A stretch of 64,000 nucleotides of DNA from Humulus lupulus (lineage: Eukaryota > Streptophyta > Magnoliopsida > Rosales > Cannabaceae), in the NCBI RefSeq assembly GCF_963169125.1, contig NC_084793.1, forward strand, positions 230,456,360 to 230,520,359, in the 5' to 3' direction. This document shows positions 1 through 11,072 of the stretch, one piece after another. A model generated the notes under the pieces. The model worked only from the letters and a program-made list of their open reading frames with translations. It ran no database searches and had not been told where the DNA came from. Positions within the stretch are counted from its first letter, which is position 1; every line of letters starts with the position of its first letter. A program made the translations under genes and the position numbers.

Positions 1-2947
1 GTTCCTAAAGGTAGCTCCGATTAGCTCTCCCACCATCGGGTTATGCCTGTGAGACCAGAAGAGACCAGAGTAGTCTGTGAATTCCTGGATGTGTTTCCAG
101 AAGATTTGCCAGGGTTGCCACCACACAGAGAAATTGAGTTCGTGATAGAACTAGCACCAGGGATGGAGCCAGTGTCTAGAGCACCTTACAGAATGGCCCT
201 AGCTGAGTTAAAAGAATTGAAGGTACAGTTGCAAGAGTTGTTGGATTTGGGTTTTATTAGACCTAGTTTCTCACCTTGGGGAGCGCCAATTCTGTTTGTA
301 AGGAAGAAAGATGGTTCTCTGAGGATGTGCATTGATTACAGAGAACTGAATAAGTTAACAATCAAGAACAAGTATCCTTTGCCAAGGATAGATGATCTGT
401 TTGATCAGTTGCAAGGTAAAAAGGTATTCTTAAAGATTGACCTTCGTTATGGTTATCATCAGTTGAGGGTCAAGGAGGGGACATACCAAAGACTACTTTT
501 CGTACTAGGTATGGGCATTATGAGTTCTTAGTCATGTCTTTTGGATTGACTAATGCCCCAATTACTTTTATGGATCTGATGAACAAAGTGTTCAAGGATT
601 ATCTGGACCAGTTTGTGATTGTCTTCATCGATGATATCCTGGTTTATTCTCAGTCAGAGTCAGAGCGTCAACAACATCTGAGGTTGGTTCTACAGACACT
701 GAGGGAGCACAGATTGTTTTCAAAGTTCAAGAAAGGTGAGTTCTGGTTACTCATGTATCTTTTCTTGGGCATATTGTCAGTAAGGAGGGGATTAAGGTAG
801 ATCCAACAAAGATTGAGGCAGTCAGAGATTGGCCAAGGCCAAAGAACGCTTCTGATATTAGAAGTTTCGTTGGATTGGCAGGTTATTATAGGTGTTTTGT
901 GGAAGGGTTCTCTAAGATTGCTACTTCATTGACTGAGCTGACACGCAAGAATCAGAAGTTTGTGTTGTCAGACAAGTATGAGAACAACTTCTAGGAATTG
1001 AAGCAGAGGTTGATTACAGCTCCAGTTCTGAGTCTTCCAACAAATCAGGAAAAGTTTGTGATTTACTATGATGCTTCACATCAACGTTTGGGTTGTGTTC
1101 TGATGCAGTTAGGGAAAGTAATTGCTTATGCCTCACGTCAGCTGAAGGAGTATGAACAGAGATATCCCACTCATGATTTAGAGTTGGCGGCTGTAGTCTT
1201 TGCTTTAAGGGTATGGAGGCTTTACCTTTATGGAGAGAAGTGTGAGATCTATACAGACCACAAGAGCTTGGAATACTTCTTCACTCAGAAAGACTTGAAT
1301 ATGAGACAAAGGCATTGGCTGGAGTTAGTAAAAGATTATGACTGTGAGATTTTGTATCATCCAGGAAAAGCCAACGTGGTAGTTGATGCTTTAAGTCGGA
1401 AGGGTCCAGGGCAAATTTATAGTGCAAGTCTGATAGCCAGAGAATTAGCAGATGATATGACCAGAGCTGGTATAGAGCTGCTGGTGAGCCAATTGGCTAA
1501 TATTACGCTACAGTCTACACCATTGGAGAGAATCAAGGAGGGTCAGTTGGGGGATCCACAACTAATCAAGATCAAAGAGGATGTTTTGGATGGAGCATCC
1601 AGAGATTATATAGTGTATGATTTGGGCTTGTTGAGATACAAGGGCTGGATATGTGTTCCGTTAGACACTGCTTTGAGGCGAGAGATTCTGGATGAATCTC
1701 ATACTACACCTTACTCTTTGCATCCAGGCACCACGAAGATGTACCAGAATGTGAGATCATTGTATTGGTGGCCGGGGATGAAGAGGGATGTAGTGGAATA
1801 TGTGGCTAAGTGATTGACATGTCAACAGGTCAAGGCTGAGCATCAGAGGCTGACAGGGTTATTGCAGCCTCTGGATATCCCAAGTTGGAAATGGGAGGAC
1901 ATCACGATGGATTTTGTGGTGGGGTTACCAAGGACTGTTGGTCAACATGATTCTATTTGGGTTATAGTGGATCACTATACCAAGTCAGCTCACTTCTTGC
2001 CAGTGAGGACTACATATACAGTTGACCAGTATGCAGATCTCTATGTGAGAAAGATCGTGCACCTCCATGGAGCACCGAGGTCGATCGTGTCAGATCGGGA
2101 CCCCACTTTTACTTCCAAGTTCTGGGGGAGTTTACAGAAGGCCATGGGAACAAAATTGAAGTTCAATAATACTTATCATCCTCAGACAGATGGACAATCT
2201 GAGAGGATGATTTAGATATTAGAAGACATCCTGCGAGCATGTGTGCTGGACTTTGGTGGATCCTGGAGTAAGTATCTACCTTTGATAGAGTTTTCCTACA
2301 ACAACAGTTATCAATCTACCATTGGAGTTGCACCTAATGAGATGCTGTAAGGTAGGAAATGCAGATCTCTCAATCATTGGGATGAGACAGGTGAAATGAG
2401 ATAATTGGGTCCTGAGGCAATTCAGAGGACTAATGAGGCCATTGAGAAGATTAGAGCTTGGATGCTCGCTTCTCAGAGTAGACAGAAGAGCTATGCGGAT
2501 CCCAAGCGCATGAACGTGGAGTTCCAAGTGGGAGACTATGTCTTCCTTAGAGTCTCGCCATGGAAAGGGGTGAGGAGATTTGGGAAAAAGGGCAAGCTGA
2601 GCCCTAGATTTGTAGGTCCATTTGAGATCCTGGAGAGGATTGGTCAGGTGGCTTACAGGTTGGCCTTACCTCTGGCATTGTCAGCCGTGCATAATGTGTT
2701 TCATGTTTCAACTCTTCAGAGGTATGTATCTGATGTGACTCATGTTTTGAGCTATGAAGATCTGGTGCTTGAGGCAGATCTCTCCTATGAGGAACAACCA
2801 GTCCATATACTTGACAGAAAGGACAAGGTCCTCAGGAATAAGACGATACCTTTGGTTAAGGTATTGTGGAGGAATAGCAATGTCGAGGAAGCAACCTGGG
2901 AGCTGGAGTCAGAGATGCAGAATCAGTATCCCGAGCTGTTCAGGTAA
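1..2947 (+). pseudogene. pol: Chromovirus pol remnant: RT, RNase H, integrase, chromodomain
   Basis: This would be the polyprotein that reverse-transcribes and integrates the element. RT runs from about 43 to 980; its catalytic motif reads FIDD ([12 protein letters not shown], near 620-655). RNase H follows at about 1000-1400 (IYTDHKS and VDALSR). The integrase HHCC finger is at about 1690-1835 (SLHPG...LTCQQVK), and the core at about 1890-2330 shows DFVVGLPRT, SDRDPTF and DGQSER, so the DDE triad is still readable. The chromodomain spans about 2790-2940 (VKVLWRNS, EEATWELE). Breaks visible are frameshifts near 478 and 750 and stops at about 992, 1811, 2214, 2347 and 2401. The last frame ends with TAA at 2945-2947. 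Confidence 0.9.
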
Positions 2948-2969
2948 ATTTCGAGGACGAAATTTCTGT

Positions 2970-2983
2970 AAGGAGGGGATAGT
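2970..2983 (+). other. Polypurine tract of the 1-5570 element
   Basis: AAGGAGGGGATAGT lies directly before the 3' LTR and about 20 bases after the pol stop. It would prime plus-strand DNA synthesis. The same motif precedes the 3' LTR of the minus-strand element at 23894-33478. Confidence 0.8.
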
Positions 2984-5570
2984 TGTAATGCCCCAAAATC
3001 CCTAATGCAGTTTAATGGTTGGATTAGTAGGCCGGGAGGGCCATAATTGATTTATTATGTCATTAAACTATTATGTGCATGTGCATGTTTATGTGAATTA
3101 TATTATTCTATGATGATAAACGCATGCATGTGGGTCCACATATCATCATAAGGGAATTTCGGTAATTTGGCCCATTGAGGGCGTAATTGTATATTTGTAT
3201 GTATGTCGGTGAACTATTGTTGAGGCCACGTTATAATGTGGATTTTTTCAAGCTATTCGGCATGAGACGATCTTTGAATACAAATTATCGGTTTGGTCAT
3301 AACTGGGTTGAATTCGGGGTGAGTCTCGGGGTGATTTGATGATTAGAGCATTACCGGGAATAAAAGGATAATGGGATATAATTTTATTAGTATTTGAGAA
3401 TAGTGGGAATTGGAGGTCATTAATTATGATTAATGAGATAGGTGGAAAATGATGGTTTTGCCCTTGGGGCTGTTAAGAGATGAATTAAGCTTCAGGGGTA
3501 TTTTGGTCATTTGACCTTAGGTTGTATATTAAGTTTGAAGGTTGTAGAACTTGTAAAACAGAGCATTTGGTTTCTCCCCTCCCGTTCATCTTTTCTCCTC
3601 TCCTTCCCTTGAATTTTTGAAGCAAGTTTGGGAATTCAAACTTGGAGATTGAAGCTTGAGGTCTTAGGTTAGTGTTCAGCCATTGAAGAGGATTCAACCT
3701 AAGCTTAAGGTAGGGTTTTAGTTCCATTTTTATAGCTCCTTGCTCTTGTTTTGGGTTGGTTTTGAGATTGGAGTTTTGATAATGGAAATGAGAGTTTGAT
3801 GAAGTTTTGATTAGTTTAAGGCTTAGGTTTTGATGGTTATATGGTGGATAAGTTGTGGTAATAGTTGGTGGCTTTGCTTTGTGATATTGGGATTGTTTTA
3901 ATAAGGTTTTGAAATGATTTCGAAGGGGAAAAACAGGGGTTTTTGGCTGGGTTTCAGGTGGGGTCACGACTCTGTTCTAGAGCGTCGCGGCCTAAGCTTG
4001 CTGAAGAAGAAGGGAGGAGCTGCAGGGCCATTGGGCCGCGGCATGGTGAAGGAGGGCCGTGGCCCGTGTTGGGGTTTGGAAGGTTGGTCGCTTCTGTTTG
4101 AGGAGGCGGGCCGTGACATGGTGGTGTAGGGTCGCGACCCTTAGTGGCATTTTGGCCAAAAGTAAGTTTTTGGCTTGGGAAATCAAACCTTAGGCCTCGG
4201 AATTGTTCCTACTACCCAGTTTAGTAGGATTCGATGTCCTGGAGGCTAGGTTTTTGTCTAGGAACCTTTTGTGACTCATTTTATTGATGGAATCCCATAA
4301 TTGGTTATGAACAGGTGACCGTCAAGGAACTAAAAGGTTGATCATTCTCAAGGGTCGTTCTTTTATTAATTCTCTCTCGAACCATAGGTATTAACTACAC
4401 CCTATATGTGACATGCATGGTTATAAGGAAATAAAAGGTTGATCGTTCTCAAGGGTCGTTCTTTTATTAATTCTCGCTCGAACTAGAGGTAAGAAAACTA
4501 CACCCTATATGTAACATGCATGGTTATAAGTGAGGCATGTTGAGTGTTTAAATGTGGGCAGTGATTGGATATCAAATGCTTAGCAAATCCTTCTGACTTG
4601 TAAATGGCACTGACTTACTAGTCAGAATCGGCAATGGTGTCAGATCCGTCTGTGAAGCTGTGACTTCCTAGTCAAGTTCAATAGCGGTACTGAGCATTGG
4701 TCATATGTTACTGACTTATGAGTCAGGAGTGGCATAAGCGTTATGAACACATAGCCGATAAAGATTAGATCTAATTGACATCAGCATTGAATGACTCATC
4801 ATGAGCATTAGTGCCGGACCGACCCCAAGTTCGATGAAAACTAAAAGCGCTTGCCTAGTTCCATGACTAGTTACTCAGAGCCAGGGCCAGAAGGCCCAGG
4901 TGACCGTATCGTCACATGGCTAAGGGTACGGAACCCACATTAGTGGCTCCATGGTCACTCAGCTGGTTTACATTGGTGACTTGCTCATCAGTCACTTATC
5001 CTGTTTAAGCTAGTGACTTGATCACTCATTTGTAAAGGGTACGGAACCCTCAATAGTGACTTTTACAATTGTCACTCCTCTGTTTAGGGCTATAATTCCT
5101 GGATGATTATTATGAACATGATTTGATATTATATACATGCAGTATTGAGTTTTCTTGCTGGGATTTGGCTTATGGGTGCTATGTGGTGCAGGTAAAGGGA
5201 AAGAAAAGCTCACCCAGCCTTGAGTGGAGAGCTTAGGTGGCGATATGTACATATGCGGCCGCTTGATCAACACGGCTAAGGAGTTTCTTAGAGGGACTAG
5301 GGGTTAACCCTATTTTTGCCGCTTAGGTCGGCAGGTTGTAAATTTTACATTGTAATGACCATATTGTATTGTAAATAACTTGTAAACGTTCTTATGGCCC
5401 CATGAACAGTTTTATGTTTTAAATAGAATATATCCTTTCCTTTTGATCGGTTTTACAACTTAACCTATTAATAACACCCAGATGCACGTTTATAACCAAA
5501 TAACTCGGTTAGAGAGTTAAGCACGGTTCAAAGCTCACAGTAACGGTCTTGGAGTAACCAGGGCGTTACA
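2984..5570 (+). repeat. 3' LTR (2,587 bp) of the Tekay-type element
   Basis: The LTR begins TGTAATGCCCC and ends GGGCGTTACA, with TG...CA termini. Inside are a CpG-rich island (about 3985-4140), a tandem duplication (about 4332-4536), a stretch of short imperfect repeats containing TGACT and GTCA (about 4600-5060), and a conserved LTR block at 5153-5199 ending in GTGCAGGTAAAGG. Open frames inside it, on both strands, have no coding character. Confidence 0.85.
4332..4536 (+). repeat. Tandem duplication of about 102 bp inside the LTR
   Basis: Two adjacent copies each contain GGTTGATC, then CTCAAGGGTCGTTC, then CTACACCCTATATGT, then ACATGCATGGTTATAAG. They differ at a few bases and by small indels. 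Confidence 0.75.
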
Positions 5571-5730
5571 ATAACTGAGTTATTAGTTAATAATTTGAAC
5601 TAGTCCTAGAAGGTTTACTCAAGACTATGGTCCTAGAGAATTCGCATACTCATGACTAAGATAAGCAGTCCAGCTAGCTACCATGACAACTATGAACTTC
5701 GGCTAGCGACCAGGGAACTATGTGAGAAAC

Positions 5731-6339
5731 TGGTTCGCCACTGATGCCTGTATGGCTAAAGTGGGTTGGCCATCGTGATATGTAAGAATTATGGTTCGAA
5801 CTGATGCATGTGTGGCTAAAGTTGGTTGGCCATCGCAATATATAAGAAGTCTGGTTCACCACCGATGCCTGTGTGGCTAAAGTCAGTTGACCATCATGAT
5901 ATGTGAGAAGTCCGGTTCGCCACTGATGCCTGTGTGGCTATAGTCGGTTGGCCATCGTGATATGTAAGAAGTCCGGTTCACCACCGATGCCTGTGTGGCT
6001 AAAGTCGGTTGGCCATCATGATATGTAAGAAGTCCGGTTCGCCACCGATGCCTATGTGGCTAAAGTCGGTTGGCCATCGCGATATGTAAGAATTCCAGTT
6101 CGCCACCGATGCCTGTGTGGCTAAGTCGTTTGGCCATCGCGATATGTAAGAAGCCTGGTTCACCACCAATGCCTGTGTGGCTAAAGTCGGTTGGCCATCA
6201 CGATATGTAAGAAGTCCGGTTCGCCACCGATGCTCGTGTGACTAAAGTCGGTTGGCCACTGCGATATGTAAGAAGTCTGGTTCGCCATCGATGCTTGTGT
6301 TGCTAAAGTCAGTAGGCCATCGCGATATGTAAGAAGTCT
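5731..6339 (+). repeat. Minisatellite, about 10 copies of a 60-61 bp unit
   Basis: Each unit runs CGGTTCGCCACCGATGCC, TGTGTGGCTAAAGTCGG, TTGGCCATCGCGATATGTAA, GAAGTC with scattered substitutions. Units start at about 5731, 5792, 5852, 5912, 5973, 6034, 6095, 6155, 6216 and 6277. There are no unique spacers, so this is a tandem repeat and not a CRISPR array. It lies in the U3-like part of the LTR ending at 9086. Confidence 0.92.
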
Positions 6340-6526
6340 GGCTTAACACCCATGACATAAGAGTCCGGTTAAACTCCGTGACACGTAAGTAAATTAATTC
6401 CGGAATCAAATCTCTATGGCTAAGAAAGTATGTCGAATTCCTCTAGGAGTCTGGGTAACCGTTGTAACTAGTTTACACCCATCGACACAATGGTGAGATA
6501 GGCTAAAATATGTTGAGATATGTTAA

Positions 6527-8401
6527 TGTAGAGTCCCAGAATGTTTACTTAGTTAGCTAGCTAGTAGTAGTTGTAGTATTTTAAATTTCATGGATTTTGG
6601 TTCAAACCGGGACTTAGTTGGAAACTCCTAGCAATAGTTATGGATTTTATAAGTTTAACCTATAGTTTAAGAATATTAATTATAACATAAGGTTTGATTA
6701 ATATTGCTGGTCCTAGGTGTATTATTTATTATAACCTAAGGTTTAGATGAAGCCAATAAGAATATGACACTTGTCATAAGCATGATTATTAAGGAATTAT
6801 TATTTTAATAATAAAATAAGGGAATATAAGACTTAGTCTTCACCAGAAACTGTTAGGGTCATAGTGTGACTCAGTCAAAGTAGTTATCCAACCTTAATTA
6901 TGCTGAAAAAGTGTAATTACGTGTTTAAAATAATCACGTATGTCGATATATCGCAGCAGTGGAGCCAATATATCGCCTGATGCTAAATACGGAAAACACG
7001 TTAGCGTTGCATGATCGTATGAACGGAGGCTCGGGATTAGGGCCCAGCCGATATATTGCCCTATTTAACTATTTTTTTATTTTGTTTTTAATTTTTTAAA
7101 ACCACCTTTGACTCCTTAGACCTACCTCTGTTAGTTTTGACCGAGTCTTCAGCCTCTGATTGACGAATATTCAATTATCTACAATTAAATTCATTATTTT
7201 TATTCAAATCATAATGGGGTTAGTTTTACTCCCTACCTCTATAAATAGGACCTAGTACCCAACCCTTTCACTTACTCTTCAGCTGTGATCAGACTCCAAG
7301 GTGCTAGTGAGACTATAGGAGTGATACACACTTGGGTTGGGAAAAATCTTTACCATTCTTAAGCTTTATCAAACACTTGGGAAGTGAGGATTAAAGTATT
7401 TCAGTATTGGAGTTAGGCCAATCCATAAGGTCAACAAAGGTACCCTTATTCTTAAGTTCAATTCTGTTTGATTCCTTAGTTTCTTTAGTTTTCATTCAGG
7501 TTCTAACTTTTGTTATGGTTTTGTGGTTAGGTTTTTAAGTTCTTTGAACTTAAGGTGTCTTTTCGGTAAGTTTTCTCTTGATGGTTTAGTTCTATTCTTT
7601 TCATCTCTTTCCTTTAGAAATACTCACTATTCTATTGCTGGTTTTAGGAGTGTTCCAATTCCCGCATTTGTTCTCATATCCCAGTTTTGGTAAGGAAAAT
7701 AGGATAGATCTTGTATGTTTATATGATATGTTATGCTATCTTATGTTAACATTATGTATAGTATGTTTATAGACCTTGGGCATATGACTTGTCTAGCTAG
7801 AAAGCCCCAATAATTTATGGGCATATGACTTGCTTGACTAGCAAGCCCCACCAATCTATTGGGCATATGACTTGTTTAGTTTACAAGCCCCAAGTAGTAT
7901 AATGGCCATTGTAGTAGTATATGACATATGTTTATGATGTGCTTATAGTATATGTTTATGATATGTTTATAGCATATGTTATAATATAATTTTATGTATA
8001 TGATTTATGTTGTTAGTAGTTTTTCCTTGCTGGGCATTAGGCTCACTCCTTTTCTTTTAGTGTGATGCAGGAAAATAGATGCAAAGGCGGAAGGATTCTT
8101 GGAAGATGGGTGTGTGTATGGAGGTGAATGGAGTGGATGGGCTGCGTGTCGATTCGAGGACAACATTTTTTTTAGTCTCTTTAAATTACATTTTTATGTA
8201 TTTTTCCGCATTTAGCTTTGTAAACAATTTTATTTAAAGTTATGTTTTATTTTAAAACAATGAGCTCATTTATGTACTACAAATATTATTTTTAAAGTTT
8301 TCAATGAAGTTATGAATTTTCTTATGCATGTTTTCTCTAAAGTTGTAGTTAGGTTTAGTAGGTTTAATGACCCAAGTCTCATAGATAGTTGGGTCGTTAT
8401 A
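6527..8401 (+). mobile_element. Solo LTR (1,875 bp) with 5-bp target duplication GTTAA
   Basis: The copy starts TGTAGAGTCCCAGAATG and ends TTGGGTCGTTATA, flanked by GTTAA at 6522-6526 and 8402-8406. It has a TATA-like CTATAAATAGGA near 7240, and short repeats with GGGCATATGACTTG at about 7785-7900. There is no PBS, coding region or second LTR, so it fits a solo LTR formed by unequal recombination. The terminal dinucleotides are TG...TA instead of TG...CA. The last 30 bases contain the inverted repeat TGACCCAA/TTGGGTC. The internal layout resembles gypsy-type LTRs, but the family is not certain. Confidence 0.85.
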
Positions 8402-11058
8402 GTTAAGCTATGTTGAAGGTTCCTATGGAACCCTAAGTAAGTATGTATGATATGATACAAATGACTAAGTAAGTATGTATGTTATGATACGATTGAGTAA
8501 GTAAGTATGTATGTTACCAGTTAAGAATGTATGTATGCTTTGGGATTTTCTGCGTGCAGGTGTACCTTCAGGTTATAAATTTTGGTTATGAGGCATGACC
8601 ATAAGTTTGCCAGGGCGTTCGCACGTTCTAAAATTGTATGTTAGTGGTCAGTTTCATCAGAATCCTATTATTGGTTGATTATCTGCCTAGTTACAGTTAG
8701 TTAAGTTCTTGCTCTGTTTATGTGGTTATGTTTGTTAAGTTATTCTTACTAAGCGTTTCGCTTACATAGTTGTTTCGTGTTGTAGGTAAGCTCAAAGGCA
8801 AAGTTTATCAGTGAGTCCTGGAGTTTATCTGCGAGGACGTACATGTGGACAGACCTTTTGAGAATTTATGTTTTGGGGATTAGAACCCATATGATAACTA
8901 ATATTTTATTTTGGGCTCGTCGAATGTTTTAAAATTATGACACTATAATTCACTTTTAAGTATGCGCATACTTCCGAACTATTGTATGTTTTTAAAAGTT
9001 TTTTTTATATGGATTTTCAGTTACCTTATTTTAGAAAATGGTTATGTTTTCCGCAAATTATGTTAAGAGATTTTACGGGACGTTACATAAATAAAAAAAA
9101 ATATAATGAATTAAAATATCTAATAAATATCAGATTTTATTTGGAAAAGTAAATATGATGCATGAATGCAACATATGAAAACAAATTAAAAATATACTAA
9201 TCCACGATAAATTAATTTGAAAAGTTAATGGACTAACCCCAAATTGACAAATCTCAATTTCATAAGTCAAAACTTAAAAACGTCATTTTCTCGTTTGACT
9301 TATGAACTACCGCTAGTTTGGTCAAGATGCACTAGTCCTGCTCGAAAGCCTAGATACACCTTTGGAGTATAACCCATTATTTTCAATCAATGACTTAACT
9401 CAATAGTGTGTCTTAGGGCCAGTCAAACTTGAAATACATCACTAATTATATTCTCATATGAGAAGTCAACCTTGAGATAAAATAAACATATTCAAAAGCT
9501 TTTCTTTAGGGAGGCCGCAAACGGAGGCGATGCGAGACCCTTCCTATGCCTCTCGGTGTTCAACCAATAATGGAGACCATGAGACTTATTTTCATAACTC
9601 CCTCTCCCACTCACTATTTTGGAAAAAATGTATTTTTCACAAAATCAATATTTTTTAATTTAGTTGTAAAAATAAATTTAAGTATTTTTACCAAATGATA
9701 TTCTATTAATTACTAATCCAATTAAGCAAAACCAAAAAAAAAAAAAAAAAATTGTGCCCTTAATTCTAATTTTGCTTTAACTAAGAGAATATCATTTTTA
9801 TTTTACTAAATATTTTCATTAAAACAACAAATTAAACAAATTTAATTTTGATTTACCATATTAACTAATTAAGACTAAATTTATTATTATATGAATTATC
9901 ATACATAAACATATAATAAAGATATAGGACGTTCCTAATAACATATTTCTACACGAATGTAATGCATGCTAGTTGCATATTGTGTGAGTATATGAATGTC
10001 ATGTTATAATTCATGGAAAAATATTAAACATTTTAATCACATTCAAACATTTATAATAAATAAATAAAATAAAAATGGATATGATAATTTTTGGGTATTT
10101 CTAGAAAAATTACAACACTTGCAAAAATATACATGAAATTTTTTTAATCTAGACTAACTAAGGCTTGCTAAAAGACACTTTGATCTTGAACCTTGAGATG
10201 CAGTCTTGTTGAGCCAATGCCACCATTTTTCCATATCCATTTTGAATTATACAACTTTTTAATTATTTTAAACAAACTTTTAAAATAATTAAACTTTGGG
10301 TTTTAACACCCAAAAAGTTTCTAAGGCCCAATTTGAATTTGTGTAATTTAATTCAAAAATAAAATTAAACAATTTAATTTTAATAAATTAAAATTCAAGA
10401 TAATTTTAATTTTAATAAATTAAAATTCAAGATAATTTTAATTTTGGATATTTTAATTAAAACAATTTTAATTTAATTTCTAATTTTTAATTAAATGAAT
10501 AATTAAAAATATATTATTGGTAACAACACCCTAAGTGTTGTACCAAGGGGTGGTGGCAGCTGGAGGTCCGGTTAGGAGTGGGGCGGCCCGTGGCTGAGGT
10601 GCGCAGGAGGCGCGGCTGGGCAGCAGGGAGGTGCGCACAAGGGGCGCGGATGGGCTCGGGCTGCAGTGTGCGGGGGCATGACGGGGCGCAGGGGCACAAC
10701 GTGCAGGCGTGCACGGGCTGGTGCGCAGGTGCGGACTGGGCAGCAGGCACGGTGCCTGGCAGCAGCTTGGGGTCGAGCTCGGGCTCGAGGCTTGGGTTTG
10801 GGCTTGGGCCATCACAGAATTTTTAACCCATAATTTTTAAACAAAAAATTACAAAAAATCTTATGCCTCAAATTGGTTTACATATTTCATCTAGAAATTT
10901 AAGAATAATTCCTAAACCCAAAAACACCATAATAAACAACCCTTAAGAATCTATCATCATGAAAATAAACATCCATCAATTCAAACATATATCACATATA
11001 ATATAAAAATACATATAATCTCACACAACAATTACTAATATGTATAGATTAATGACAT

Positions 11059-11070
11059 GCTCTAGTACCA
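11059..11070 (-). other. Primer-binding site, initiator tRNA-Met-like
   Basis: Minus-strand TGGTACTAGAGC lies two bases after the LTR end. It differs from the initiator-Met complement TGGTATCAGAGC only by a swapped TC/CT pair. This fixes the orientation: the LTR at 11073-14138 is the 5' LTR of a minus-strand element. Confidence 0.65.
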
Positions 11071-11072
11071 AT

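Larger units (their letters stand above)
1..5570 (+). mobile_element. Degenerate Tekay-type chromovirus (Ty3/gypsy), 5' part outside window
   Basis: This is the 3' part of a gypsy retrotransposon. It comprises pol from the protease/RT junction, a polypurine tract, and a 3' LTR starting TGTAATGCCCC and ending GGGCGTTACA. The order RT, RNase H, integrase, chromodomain is that of chromoviruses, and the long LTR of about 2.6 kb fits the Tekay/Del lineage. The 5' LTR, gag and protease lie left of the window, so the target-site duplication cannot be tested; the right flank begins ATAAC. The element appears to sit inside the LTR that continues at 5571. Many stops show it is old and inactive. Confidence 0.9.
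5571..9086 (+). mobile_element. Tekay-like LTR, 5' part missing, interrupted by a solo LTR
   Basis: The sequence right of the first element continues into another LTR that ends TTTTACGGGACGTTACA at 9086. Removing the solo LTR at 6527-8401 rejoins GTTAA to GCTATGTTGAAGG. The segment holds a 61-bp minisatellite near its left end, and near its right end a divergent version of the LTR block seen in the other Tekay-type copies (TTGTAGGTAAGCTCAAAGG near 8780). Its start presumably lies beyond the first element's missing 5' LTR. It carries no coding sequence. Whether it is a solo LTR or the 3' LTR of a larger element cannot be decided here. Confidence 0.6.

Noticed and set aside
3485..3967. 160-residue minus-strand open frame in the Tekay-type LTR
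   Set aside because: It is inside the LTR, has low-complexity composition, lies against the element's direction and is not kept in the other LTR copies.
5731..6339. Possible CRISPR array (regular repeats)
   Set aside because: The repeat is contiguous with no unique spacers, and the sequence is a plant nuclear retrotransposon LTR.
10514..10826. Overlapping open frames of 78-94 residues on both strands, Pro/Ala/Cys-rich
   Set aside because: They come from a short GC-rich patch in the internal part of a non-autonomous element. Frames on both strands and biased composition argue against coding.
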